DNA of 64,000 bases, taken from assembly GCA_036321795.1 (NCBI GenBank), contig JAWQCY010000002.1:186001-250000 (forward strand), written 5' to 3'. Shown here in pieces: positions 16,185 through 24,088 of the stretch. Within the stretch, counting starts at the first letter, position 1, and each line of letters starts with the position of its first letter. Both the position numbers and the translations under genes were made by a program. The notes below the pieces were generated by a model. It saw nothing but the letters and a program-made list of their open reading frames with translations. It was not told the DNA's origin and ran no database searches. Origin of the DNA: CAKVON01 sp902475665 (GTDB taxonomy: Bacteria; Actinomycetota; Coriobacteriia; Coriobacteriales; Atopobiaceae).

Positions 16185-18269
16185 TCACGAAGCCGCCGGC
16201 AGATAGGCCTTCGCATTGCCGAGGCTATAGGCAATCGTCGAACCGTTGTGAAGCAGCGAGGACGTCTGGGGAGCGATGACGCCGGCGATGCCAAGCGCCA
16301 GAAGCGCCGAGTTGGTGAGCATCACCTTCGAGTAGGAGCCTGTCAGGCGGTCGATAAGTCCCTGGCTCATCCTGCGGAGACGCACAATCGCCCCGAGGTC
16401 CGTATCCGTCAGGATAATGTCCGCGACTTCCTTGGCGATATCGCTTCCGCCACCCATCGCAAGTCCCACGTCAGCCAAGCCAAGCGCGGGAGAGTCGTTG
16501 ACGCCGTCGCCAACCATGGCGACGCGACGCCCTTCGGCCTTGATCTTCTCCACGTAGGCGTACTTATCCTCGGGAAGGAGCTCCGCTCCGTACTCGTCGA
16601 CGCCCGCCTCGCGAGCGATGCGGCAGGCGGTACGCTCGGAGTCTCCCGTAAGCATCACGACGTGCTTGACGCCGAGCGCATGGAGCTCAGCGATCGCCTC
16701 CTTGACACCGGCCTTGAGCGGGTCCTCGATGCCAAGGACGCCCACGACCTCGCCGTCAACGGCAAGGTACAGAGGAGAGAAGCCTTGCATCTCAGACTCG
16801 ACGCCCTCCCGAACCCCCGGCTCAAGATGGGCATGTTCGTCCTCGAACACGAAGTGCGCCGAACCGATGACTGCGCGTCTCCCCTCAATCGAGGAAGCGA
16901 TGCCATGCGCAACGATGTACTCGACTGCGGCGTGACGCTCGCGGTGCTCGAGCCCGCGCGTCTTGGCGGCATTGACAACGGCCCGCGCCACCGGGTGCGG
17001 GAAGTGCTCCTCCAAGCAGGCGGAGAGACGCAGGACGTCATCCTTGCTCCAGCCGTCTGTCGTGAGGACGCGCGCGAGCCTAGGCTGCGCCTCGGTGAGC
17101 GTGCCCGTCTTGTCGAACACGATGGTGTCCGCCTTGGCGAACGACTCGAAGTACTTGGCGCCCTTGACCATGACGCCCATCTTAGCGGCGTCGCTCATGG
17201 CCGTCATGACGGCCAGGGAGCCCGTGAGCTTGAGCGCGCACGAGTAGTCGACCATAAGCGCGGCAGAGGTCTTGACGAGGCTGCGCGTGGTGAGGGCGAC
17301 GAGACCCGCGAGCAAGAAGTTCCAGGGAACGATCTTGTTCGCAAGCTCCTCCATGTGAGACTGTCCCTCTGACTTGAGCGAGTCTGCCGTCTGGACGAGC
17401 GAGACGATCGAGCGGAGCTTGGTCTGAGCCGTGTTGGCGCGCACGCGCACGAGGATGCTGCCGTCCTCGACGACAGTGCCCGCAAACACGTCGTCGCCCA
17501 CGGAGCGTTCGACGGCAAGCGGCTCGCCTGTGAGGGTCGCCTGGTTGACCATGGCACTCCCCCGCTCGACCACGCCGTCGATGGAGATGGACATGCCGGT
17601 GCGAACGGCCACGAGGTCACCGGGCTCGAGCTCCGTCGCGGGAACGCTCACCTCGGTGTCTCCCTCGACCTTCTGCGCCTTGTCGGGCACGTCAAGCAGG
17701 GAGTTGATGAGCTCGTTTTCGCTCATAGCACGCGTGTAGTCCTCGAGCAGCTCGCCGACGTTCAGCAGGAACATCGTCTGGCCTGCCGTGTTGACGTCGC
17801 GCTTCACGAACGAGATGCCAATTGCGGAGGCATCGAGCACGGGCACGGTCAGGCGAGGCTTCGCCAGCTCATGCAGGGCGGCACGCAGGAAGGCCATGTA
17901 TCCCGCCACGACGAACACGGCGCGCAGGGGCGTCGGCAGGAACCAACGGCGCGCGTAATGGGCGCCAACGAGCGTCGCCAGGTCCATGACGAGCTTGTGC
18001 TTGCGCGGCTCGAGCTGAATCGCATAGCCAGACTTCGCCTCGGCGATCGCCTGCGCGTCAATCGAGCCGAACGCGTCGAGCACGCTCTCACAGCACTTCT
18101 CGTCAAACTCGAGCGCGATCTGGCCAATGCGACCGTAGAGCCTGACCCTCTTAACGCCTTCGATATCCGTACCGAGCTTGATAAGCGCGTCGAGATCGCC
18201 CTCTGGCACAGGACCCGCCAACTGGAGGCGGGTCCTGCCGGGGATCTCGCTGATAATCGAGAATCTCAT
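16185..18269 (-). CDS. P1B-type metal-transporting ATPase with atypical metal-site motif
   Basis: A 694-residue cation pump. The N-terminal ~75 residues form an HMA-like domain without CxxC (starting FSIISEIPGRTRLQL). Actuator TGEP, phosphorylation DKTGTLT near 393, HP motif (EEHFPHPVARA) and hinge MVGDGVNDSPAL near 600 are all present. The membrane metal-binding motif, normally CPC, reads DYSCALK, so only one Cys remains. This is reminiscent of the CtpC/CtpD-type pumps of mycobacteria linked to Mn or Zn rather than classical Cu pumps. It is the second gene of a two-gene operon with the small membrane protein at 18281-18532 (11-base gap). Metal not determinable. Confidence 0.9.
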   Translation of the reverse strand: MRFSIISEIPGRTRLQLAGPVPEGDLDALIKLGTDIEGVKRVRLYGRIGQIALEFDEKCCESVLDAFGSIDAQAIAEAKSGYAIQLEPRKHKLVMDLATLVGAHYARRWFLPTPLRAVFVVAGYMAFLRAALHELAKPRLTVPVLDASAIGISFVKRDVNTAGQTMFLLNVGELLEDYTRAMSENELINSLLDVPDKAQKVEGDTEVSVPATELEPGDLVAVRTGMSISIDGVVERGSAMVNQATLTGEPLAVERSVGDDVFAGTVVEDGSILVRVRANTAQTKLRSIVSLVQTADSLKSEGQSHMEELANKIVPWNFLLAGLVALTTRSLVKTSAALMVDYSCALKLTGSLAVMTAMSDAAKMGVMVKGAKYFESFAKADTIVFDKTGTLTEAQPRLARVLTTDGWSKDDVLRLSACLEEHFPHPVARAVVNAAKTRGLEHRERHAAVEYIVAHGIASSIEGRRAVIGSAHFVFEDEHAHLEPGVREGVESEMQGFSPLYLAVDGEVVGVLGIEDPLKAGVKEAIAELHALGVKHVVMLTGDSERTACRIAREAGVDEYGAELLPEDKYAYVEKIKAEGRRVAMVGDGVNDSPALGLADVGLAMGGGSDIAKEVADIILTDTDLGAIVRLRRMSQGLIDRLTGSYSKVMLTNSALLALGIAGVIAPQTSSLLHNGSTIAYSLGNAKAYLPAAS

Positions 18270-18280
18270 GTCTTGTCGCG

Positions 18281-18532
18281 CTACTCGGCTACCTTGCCCG
18301 AGGTGGCGTCAACCTCGCTCTCGGTGATGTACGTTGCCTTTGCAACCATGTCGTCGACCTCGGCCTTTGCCTGCTCGACCATGTCCTGGTAGCCGTTCTT
18401 GAGACGGATCCCACACGCGACGCCCTGCACGCAGGCGTTCTTTACCGGCTCGCTCTTGAGCAGCTTGACGCCCGCGGTGCCAAGCAGGAAGCCACCACTG
18501 ACGAGCAAGGTGTTGAACATCGACTTCTTCAT
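18281..18532 (-). CDS. Small membrane-anchored partner of the metal ATPase
   Basis: An 83-residue protein with an N-terminal glycine-containing hydrophobic helix (TLLVSGGFLLGTAGVKLL, ~8-25) and a charged Ala/Glu/Asp-rich cytoplasmic helix. Two Cys residues (NACVQGVACG) follow the membrane segment. It resembles small proteins annotated DUF6110 near P-type ATPases. It also has the size, layout and genomic position of the mycobacterial PacL (DUF1490) proteins that scaffold CtpC-like pumps. Unlike PacL, no His/Asp-rich C-terminal metal motif is visible. ATG 18532 has AAAGGAGAGG upstream. First gene of the ATPase operon. Confidence 0.75.
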   Translation of the reverse strand: MKKSMFNTLLVSGGFLLGTAGVKLLKSEPVKNACVQGVACGIRLKNGYQDMVEQAKAEVDDMVAKATYITESEVDATSGKVAE

Positions 18533-18610
18533 GTTGCCTCTCCTTTGCGAATCACTCGCGGTCCTTTCAGGCCCTGGTCAGAAAGTTCGCCAAGGCTCAC
18601 TTTCAGTTGC

Positions 18611-18629
18611 AAGTTTAATAGACCTAACT
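18611..18629. promoter_or_regulatory. Weak DtxR/MntR-like inverted repeat (tentative)
   Basis: AGTTTAAT-AG-ACCTAACT is an imperfect inverted repeat in an AT-rich spot 80 bases before the metal-ATPase operon. Its half-site AGTTAGGT recalls iron- or manganese-box half-sites of DtxR-family regulators. Only 5 of 8 arm positions match, so this is a weak call. Confidence 0.25.
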
Positions 18630-18818
18630 CACTACAACGACGAGAATTACCGACTGGAAATCCAGAGCATGACCCCACAACGAGCGACCACCCCACTGGC
18701 GGACATGCGGCCACCACGCGCTTTTGCTACCATGTCCTGCGGCGATTCGCGCCCGCGCTGTTCTACTCCGATATCCAGCGCGTTAGAAGCTAAAACCAAA
18801 GGAAAGAGAGACGACCGT

Positions 18819-19556
18819 ATGATCAAGAAAGTCCTGGAGGACTACAAGCTCCTCCTGCGCAGCATCCCTGCGTCCACCGTCACCTGCTTCGTCGTGAGCG
18901 TCATCCTGATGAACCTGCTCGCGAACAAGGAGCTCGTCAGCCTCCCGTGGCTCGCGCTCGACTGCGGCTTCACCCTCTCGTGGGTGTCGTTCCTCTGCAT
19001 GGACATGATCTGCAAGCGCTTCGGGCCCAAGGCCTCCGTCAAGGTGTCGCTGCTCGCCTTGGGCATCAACCTCGCTGTGAGTGTGCTGTTCTGGCTCGTC
19101 AGCCTCGCGCCCGGCATGTGGGGCGCCTATTACGACACCGGTTCGCTCGAGGTCAACACCGCGCTCAACGCCACCATCGGCGGCTCGTGGTACGTCGTCC
19201 TCGGCAGCTCGCTCGCGATGCTGTGCTCGTCGTTCGTCAACTCGCACCTCAACCAGTTCATCGGCCACCTCACCGACAACGGCAGCTTCGCCACGTTCGC
19301 CCTTCGCAGCTACGTGAGCACGGGCGTCGGCCAGCTCGTCGACAACCTCGTGTTCGCCATCGTGGTCTCGCACGTCTTCTTCGGCTGGACGTGGCTCCAG
19401 GTCATCACCTGCTCCATCACCGGTGCCCTCGCCGAGCTCGCCTGCGAGGTGCTTCTCTCCCCCGTTGGCTTCAAGGTCGCCGCGGGCTGGGAGCGCGAGG
19501 GCGTGGGCGACAAGTACGTTCAGACCCACGCCGCAGAGCGAGAGGCAAGGGCCTGA
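18819..19556 (+). CDS. VUT/YhhQ-family queuosine precursor transporter
   Basis: A 245-residue membrane protein with about six hydrophobic segments. It has the VUT (putative vitamin uptake) family layout: LDCGFTLSWVSFLCMDMICK with an acidic-aromatic motif between helices 2 and 3, and a polar SHLNQFIGHL segment near 150. YhhQ-type members import queuosine precursors such as preQ1 or queuine. No convincing preQ1 riboswitch was recognised in the 286-base leader. ATG 18819 has GGAAAGAGAG upstream. The stop overlaps the next gene's start (TGATG). Confidence 0.75.
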   Translation: MIKKVLEDYKLLLRSIPASTVTCFVVSVILMNLLANKELVSLPWLALDCGFTLSWVSFLCMDMICKRFGPKASVKVSLLALGINLAVSVLFWLVSLAPGMWGAYYDTGSLEVNTALNATIGGSWYVVLGSSLAMLCSSFVNSHLNQFIGHLTDNGSFATFALRSYVSTGVGQLVDNLVFAIVVSHVFFGWTWLQVITCSITGALAELACEVLLSPVGFKVAAGWEREGVGDKYVQTHAAEREARA

Positions 19557-20254
19557 TGGACACCCTCATCACTGGCACCGCATCTGGCATCGGCCGGGCC
19601 ACGGCCGAGCTCTTCCTCGAGCGCGGCCACCGCGTCTGGGGTCTTGACATCGCCGACGCGACGCTTGAGCACGAGAAGTACCAGCACTTTGTTTGCGACG
19701 TCAGTGATGCGGCGAGTCTACCGGAGGGCCTCGAGCCGGAGGTTGTGATCAGCAACGCCGGAGTCCAGGGGACGACGGACGACATCGCCGTGAACCTACG
19801 CGGCACCATCAACGTGGTCGAGAGGTACACCTTCACGGGCGACGCCACGAGCGGCCGCCGCGAGCTCGGCCTCACGCCCGCACCGCGCATCCGCTCCGTC
19901 GTGTGCGTGGGCTCGGCCAGCGGCCACACCGGCTCGGAGTTTCCCGAGTACGCGGCCTCGAAGGGCGGCGTCATCTCCTACACGAGAAACATCGCGGGCC
20001 GCCTGGCGCCACAGGCCATCTGCAACAGCGTCGACCCCGGCGGCGTCCTCACCGAGCTCAACCTCCCCGTGATGGAGGACGAGCGCCTCTGGGGCCGCAT
20101 CATGGACCTCACGCCGCTGCGCCGCTGGGCCACGCCCGACGAGATCGCCGAGTGGATCTACTTCGTCGCGGTCACGAACCGCTTCATGACGGGGCAGAAC
20201 CTGCTCGTCGACGGCGGCGAGGCCGGGCGCACCGAGTTCGTCTGGCCGGACTAG
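19556..20254 (+). CDS. Short-chain dehydrogenase/reductase
   Basis: A 232-residue NAD(P)-dependent oxidoreductase with the SDR hallmarks: nucleotide-binding TGTASGIG at 6-13, SNAG near 72, catalytic Ser in VGSASG near 123 and YAASK near 137. LDIADA after the second strand suggests NAD preference (Asp). Substrate unknown. It overlaps the stop of the VUT transporter gene by one base, so the two are translated together; whether they share a pathway is not clear. Followed by a strong terminator. Confidence 0.85.
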   Translation: MDTLITGTASGIGRATAELFLERGHRVWGLDIADATLEHEKYQHFVCDVSDAASLPEGLEPEVVISNAGVQGTTDDIAVNLRGTINVVERYTFTGDATSGRRELGLTPAPRIRSVVCVGSASGHTGSEFPEYAASKGGVISYTRNIAGRLAPQAICNSVDPGGVLTELNLPVMEDERLWGRIMDLTPLRRWATPDEIAEWIYFVAVTNRFMTGQNLLVDGGEAGRTEFVWPD

Positions 20255-20305
20255 GCGAGACGCCGCGACGGCATATCGGGAAATAAACCGCAGGCAGACA
20301 ACGAA

Positions 20306-20336
20306 CGGCTGGGGCGAGCACTTCTCGCCCCAGCCG
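20306..20336. terminator. Bidirectional terminator whose loop carries the repeated motif
   Basis: A perfect 13-base-pair stem (CGGCTGGGGCGAG with CTCGCCCCAGCCG) has loop CACTT. It serves the dehydrogenase gene and the convergent aminopeptidase gene. The loop and inner stem create GCACTTCTCG at 20318-20327, a minus-strand copy of CGAGAAGTGC. Confidence 0.85.
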
Positions 20337-20391
20337 TTTCTCGTACGGGATATGTTACATGCGCCCTATGCCTGCGGCGAACCAGTCGCAG

Positions 20392-21825
20392 CTAGACGTG
20401 CTGGAGGAAGGCGACGTAGCCGCAATAGGCCTCGTAGACGTCCGCCTTGTCGGTGGCCTCCCACAGCGAGTGCATCGACAGGACGGCGACGCCGGAGTCG
20501 ATGACGTCCATGCCGTAGCGGGCCATGATGTAGGCGATGGTGCCACCGCCGCCGGCGTTGACGCGACCCAGCTCGCAGGTCTGGAAGCTGACGTTGGCCT
20601 CGTCCATGATGTCGCGGAGGAGCGCCACGTACTCGGCGTCGGCGTCGTTGGAGCCGCCCTTGCCGCGGGAGCCGGTGTACTTGTTGAAGCACAGGCCGCG
20701 GCCCAGGAAGGCGGCGTTCTTCTCCTCGAACTGGCCGGCGTAGGCGGGGTCGAAGCCGGCCGAGACGTCGCTCGACAGCATGCGCGAGTTGGCCAGGGCA
20801 CGACGCAGGGCCAGGCCGCCGCCCTCGCCCGCAAGCTCCATCAGCTCGGCCAGGGCGTTCTCGAAGTACAGGGCCTGCATGCCGGTGGCGCCGACGGAGC
20901 CGATCTCCTCCTTGTCGACCAGCAGGCACGCGGCGGTGCGCTCGACGTCAGGCACGGCGAGCATGGCCTCCAGCGAGGTGTAGGCGCAGACGCGGTCGTC
21001 CTGGCCATAGCCCAGGATCATCGAGCGGTCCAGACCCATCTCACGGGCGGGACCCGCGGGAACGACCTCGAGCTCTGCGGAGAGAAGGTCCTCCTCCTCG
21101 ATGCCGAAGCGCTCGGCGAGAAGGTCCAGGAAGAGCCGCTTGACGGGGTCCTTCTCGGCATCCTTGTCGCCGGACTCGGCCTTTGCGTCCTCCTCGTCGC
21201 TTTGCGCGGCGCCAAGGCGGACGGGCTTGCCGCCCACGATGACGTCGAGGGCCTCGGCGTCGACGGCCTCGGCGTGGGTCTTCTTCATCTGCTCGCCGGC
21301 CAGGTGAATCAGGATGTCCGAGATGCAGAAGACGGGGTCGGACGGGTCCTCGCCAATGACGACGGGCACGACGGAGCCGTCCTTCTTGGCGACGACGCCG
21401 TGGATGGCCAGGGGCGTGGCGACCCACAGCGAGGTCTTGAGGCCACCGTAGTAGTGGGTGTCGAGAAACGCCAGCTCGCCCTTCTCGTAGACAGGGTTCT
21501 GCTTGACGTCCAGGCGCGGGGAGTCAACGTGCGCGCCGAGGATGTTGAGGCCCTCGGAAATCGGGGCACGGCCGACGTTGAACAGGGTCAGCGCCTTGCC
21601 GCGGGTGTTGACGTAGAGCTTGTCGCCGGGCTTGACGGCATCGCCGGCGGCGACTGCCTCGGCCAGGTCGCGGTAGCCGGCGGCACGAGCGAGCTCGACC
21701 GCGGTTGCCACGCACTCGCGCTCGGTCTTGTTGTCCGAGATGAACGAGCGATAGCGCTCGGCCAGGCCCTCGAGCTCGGCGAGCTGCTCGTCATCGTACT
21801 TCTTCCATGCGCAGGGACGCTCCAT
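20392..21825 (-). CDS. M18-family aminopeptidase
   Basis: A 477-residue cytoplasmic zinc exopeptidase. Metal-site motifs are AHVDSPRLD near 98, DKEEIGS near 306 (catalytic Glu and a ligand Glu) and VLSMHSLWE near 448 (His ligand). The length fits the aspartyl-aminopeptidase-like M18 family. A ~40-residue acidic stretch (SDEEDAKAESGDKDAEKD) interrupts the middle domain. ATG 21825 has AGAGAGGA upstream. Monocistronic, convergent with the dehydrogenase gene. Confidence 0.92.
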   Translation of the reverse strand: MERPCAWKKYDDEQLAELEGLAERYRSFISDNKTERECVATAVELARAAGYRDLAEAVAAGDAVKPGDKLYVNTRGKALTLFNVGRAPISEGLNILGAHVDSPRLDVKQNPVYEKGELAFLDTHYYGGLKTSLWVATPLAIHGVVAKKDGSVVPVVIGEDPSDPVFCISDILIHLAGEQMKKTHAEAVDAEALDVIVGGKPVRLGAAQSDEEDAKAESGDKDAEKDPVKRLFLDLLAERFGIEEEDLLSAELEVVPAGPAREMGLDRSMILGYGQDDRVCAYTSLEAMLAVPDVERTAACLLVDKEEIGSVGATGMQALYFENALAELMELAGEGGGLALRRALANSRMLSSDVSAGFDPAYAGQFEEKNAAFLGRGLCFNKYTGSRGKGGSNDADAEYVALLRDIMDEANVSFQTCELGRVNAGGGGTIAYIMARYGMDVIDSGVAVLSMHSLWEATDKADVYEAYCGYVAFLQHV

Positions 21826-21955
21826 GGCAGATCCTCTCTCTTCATCGTGCGGCAGACGGACTCGCCGCCGCCCCGTGTTCCAACATTCCCGATTATAGTG
21901 TGCCGCTGCGCGAGGGCATCATGCATACGCCACCGAGTGTGCGGGCGGAAGGCAA

Positions 21956-21982
21956 AGGGGCCGCGCACGTGGCACGGCCCCT
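21956..21982 (-). terminator. Terminator of the clpP-clpX operon
   Basis: AGGGGCCG pairs with CGGCCCCT around an 11-base loop, followed on the minus strand by TTTGCCTT. It lies 60 bases after the clpX stop. Confidence 0.65.
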
Positions 21983-22042
21983 GGCAAGGCAAGGCGATTG
22001 TGTCGTCGGATTACTCGACGGGGCTCCGCATGAAGCGCTCCC

Positions 22043-23353
22043 CTAGCGCAGGCGCCTCTTGCTCGTGGCGATGCGCTCGGGCTGCTCGGTGCCCTCGACG
22101 GAGGCGGGGGTGACGACGACCTTGGCGACCGAGAGGTCGCTCGGGATGTCGAACATGGTCTGCTGCAGGGTCTCCTCGCAGATGGCGCGCAGGCCACGGG
22201 CGCCCGTGTTGCGCTTGAGCGCCATGCGGGCGATGGTCTTGAGTGCCTCGGGCTCGAACTCGAGGTCGACGCCCTCGAGCTGGAACATGCGCACGTACTG
22301 CTTGACGAGCGCGTTGCGCGGCTCGGTGAGGATGTGCACCAGGTCGTCCTCGGTCAGCTGCTTGGTGGCGCACACGACAGGCACGCGACCCACGAACTCG
22401 GGAATCATGCCGAACTTGTGCAGGTCCTCGGGCGTGACCTGGGCCATGAGGTCGCTCTCGGACTCGCGGACCTTCTCGGCAACCTCGGAGTTGAAGCCGA
22501 TGCCCTTCTTGCCCGCGCGGTCGGCCACGATCTTGTCCAGGCCGACGAAGGCGCCGCCGCAGATGAACAGGATGTTGGTGGTGTCGATCTTGATGAGCTC
22601 CTGCTGCGGGTGCTTGCGGCCACCCTGGGGCGGGACGCTGGCGATGGTGCCCTCGAGGATCTTGAGCAACGACTGCTGCACACCCTCGCCCGAGACGTCA
22701 CGGGTGATCGAGAGGTTCTCGGCCTTGCGGGCGATCTTGTCGACCTCGTCGATGTAAACGATGCCGACCTGCGCGCGCTCGACGTCGCCGTCGGCGGCGG
22801 TGATGAGCTTGAGCAGGATGTTCTCGACGTCCTCGCCCACGTAGCCGCTCTCGGTGAGCGACGTGGCGTCGGCGATGGCGAACGGGACCTCCAGGAAGCG
22901 GGCGAGCGTCTGCGCCAAAAGCGTCTTGCCGGTGCCGGTGGGGCCCAGAAGCAAGATGTTGCTCTTGGCGAGCTCGACCTCCTCCTCGCCCTCGACCTTG
23001 CTGTCGGCGCCGTCGACGATGCGACGGTAGTGGTTGTAGACGGCCACGCTCATCGCACGCTTGGCGCTGTCCTGACCCATGACGTACTCGGAGAGACGGT
23101 CGTAGATCTCGTGCGGCGTCGGGAGGTTGCGGATGAGAGGGGCCTCGCACAGGTCCTCGTCCTCGATGACGGCGTCCTCGTCGTAGACGGAGCCCATGCC
23201 AATGATGTCGGCGCAGGCGGCGACGCACTCATCGCAGATGTAAACCCCGTTGGGGCCCTGGACAAGCTTGCGCACCTGGTCGCGGGACTTGCCGCAGAAC
23301 GAACAGTGCAGCTGGTCCTCGCCGATGCCGTGAATGTCGTCGTAACCGGGCAT
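22043..23353 (-). CDS. clpX: ATP-dependent Clp protease ATP-binding subunit ClpX
   Basis: A AAA+ unfoldase that feeds substrates to ClpP; 436 residues. The N-terminal C4 zinc-binding domain is seen at ~17-44 (CSFCGK ... YICDEC). Walker A is GPTGTGKT near 137 and Walker B VYIDEVDK near 200. The ClpP-docking IGF loop appears as IGFNSE in KKGIGFNSEV near 285. Start ATG 23353 overlaps the clpP stop by one base (TAATG), so translation is coupled; the longer open frame upstream is an extension inside clpP. Confidence 0.96.
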   Translation of the reverse strand: MPGYDDIHGIGEDQLHCSFCGKSRDQVRKLVQGPNGVYICDECVAACADIIGMGSVYDEDAVIEDEDLCEAPLIRNLPTPHEIYDRLSEYVMGQDSAKRAMSVAVYNHYRRIVDGADSKVEGEEEVELAKSNILLLGPTGTGKTLLAQTLARFLEVPFAIADATSLTESGYVGEDVENILLKLITAADGDVERAQVGIVYIDEVDKIARKAENLSITRDVSGEGVQQSLLKILEGTIASVPPQGGRKHPQQELIKIDTTNILFICGGAFVGLDKIVADRAGKKGIGFNSEVAEKVRESESDLMAQVTPEDLHKFGMIPEFVGRVPVVCATKQLTEDDLVHILTEPRNALVKQYVRMFQLEGVDLEFEPEALKTIARMALKRNTGARGLRAICEETLQQTMFDIPSDLSVAKVVVTPASVEGTEQPERIATSKRRLR

Positions 23354-23991
23354 TAGTTGTCCCCGTTGCTCTCGTTGGCGGACGCGGCCTCGACGCGCGA
23401 GGTAAGGACCTTGTCGACCAGACCGTACTCGCAGGCCTCGGCGGCACGCATGTAGCGGTCGCGCTCGGTGTCGGCGTTGATGCGCTCGATGGACTGGCCG
23501 GTGGCGTCGGCGAGCAGCTGGTTGAGGTGCTCGCGGATCCACTTGGTCTCGTCGGCGACGATCTGGATGTCGGTCTGCTGGCCGGAGACGCCCGAGCTGG
23601 GCTGGTGGATGAGGACCATCGAGTTGGGAAGCGCCATGCGCTTGCCCTTGGCACCCGAGGCCAGAATCGCGGCGCCCATGGAGGCGGCCATGCCCACGCA
23701 GATGGTGGAGACGTCGGGCTTGATGAAGTTCATCGTGTCGATGATGCCAAGGCCCGCGTAGACGTCGCCACCGGGCGAGTCGACGTACAGGGAGATGTCC
23801 TTGTCGGGATCCTGGCTCTCCAGGTGCAGGAGCTGCGCGATCACGAGGTTGGCGGAGTCGCGCGTGACCTCCTCGCCGAGAAAGACGATGCGGTCGTTGA
23901 GCAAGCGGCTGTAGATGTCGTAGCTACGCTCGCCACGCGGCGTCTGCTCGACGACGTACGGGATGTTGGGGATGTTGGTCGGATAGTGCAT
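23353..23991 (-). CDS. clpP: ATP-dependent Clp protease proteolytic subunit ClpP
   Basis: A 212-residue serine protease forming the barrel of ClpXP. The catalytic triad is visible: Ser in GMAASMGAAIL near 101, His in MVLIHQPS near 126, and Asp in the DTERDRYM segment near 177. The N-terminal NIPNIPYVVEQTPRGERSYD is typical, and the start is taken at ATG 23991 rather than 24042 for that reason. It lies upstream of clpX and downstream of tig, the conserved tig-clpP-clpX order. Confidence 0.96.
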   Translation of the reverse strand: MHYPTNIPNIPYVVEQTPRGERSYDIYSRLLNDRIVFLGEEVTRDSANLVIAQLLHLESQDPDKDISLYVDSPGGDVYAGLGIIDTMNFIKPDVSTICVGMAASMGAAILASGAKGKRMALPNSMVLIHQPSSGVSGQQTDIQIVADETKWIREHLNQLLADATGQSIERINADTERDRYMRAAEACEYGLVDKVLTSRVEAASANESNGDN

Positions 23992-24030
23992 TAGAGTGTC
24001 GCCCCCTCGTTCGAAGCTTGCTTGTGAGAA

Positions 24031-24064
24031 GGGCGCCCGCACGTCGCGATGACGGCGAGCGCCC
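24031..24064 (-). terminator. Possible terminator after tig
   Basis: GGGCGC and GCGCCC arms flank an imperfect G/C-rich stem in the tig-clpP gap, followed on the minus strand by CTTCTC. It is weaker than the other terminators and may allow read-through into clpP. Confidence 0.35.
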
Positions 24065-24088
24065 CGGATGGTGCGTCCTTATGGGACG

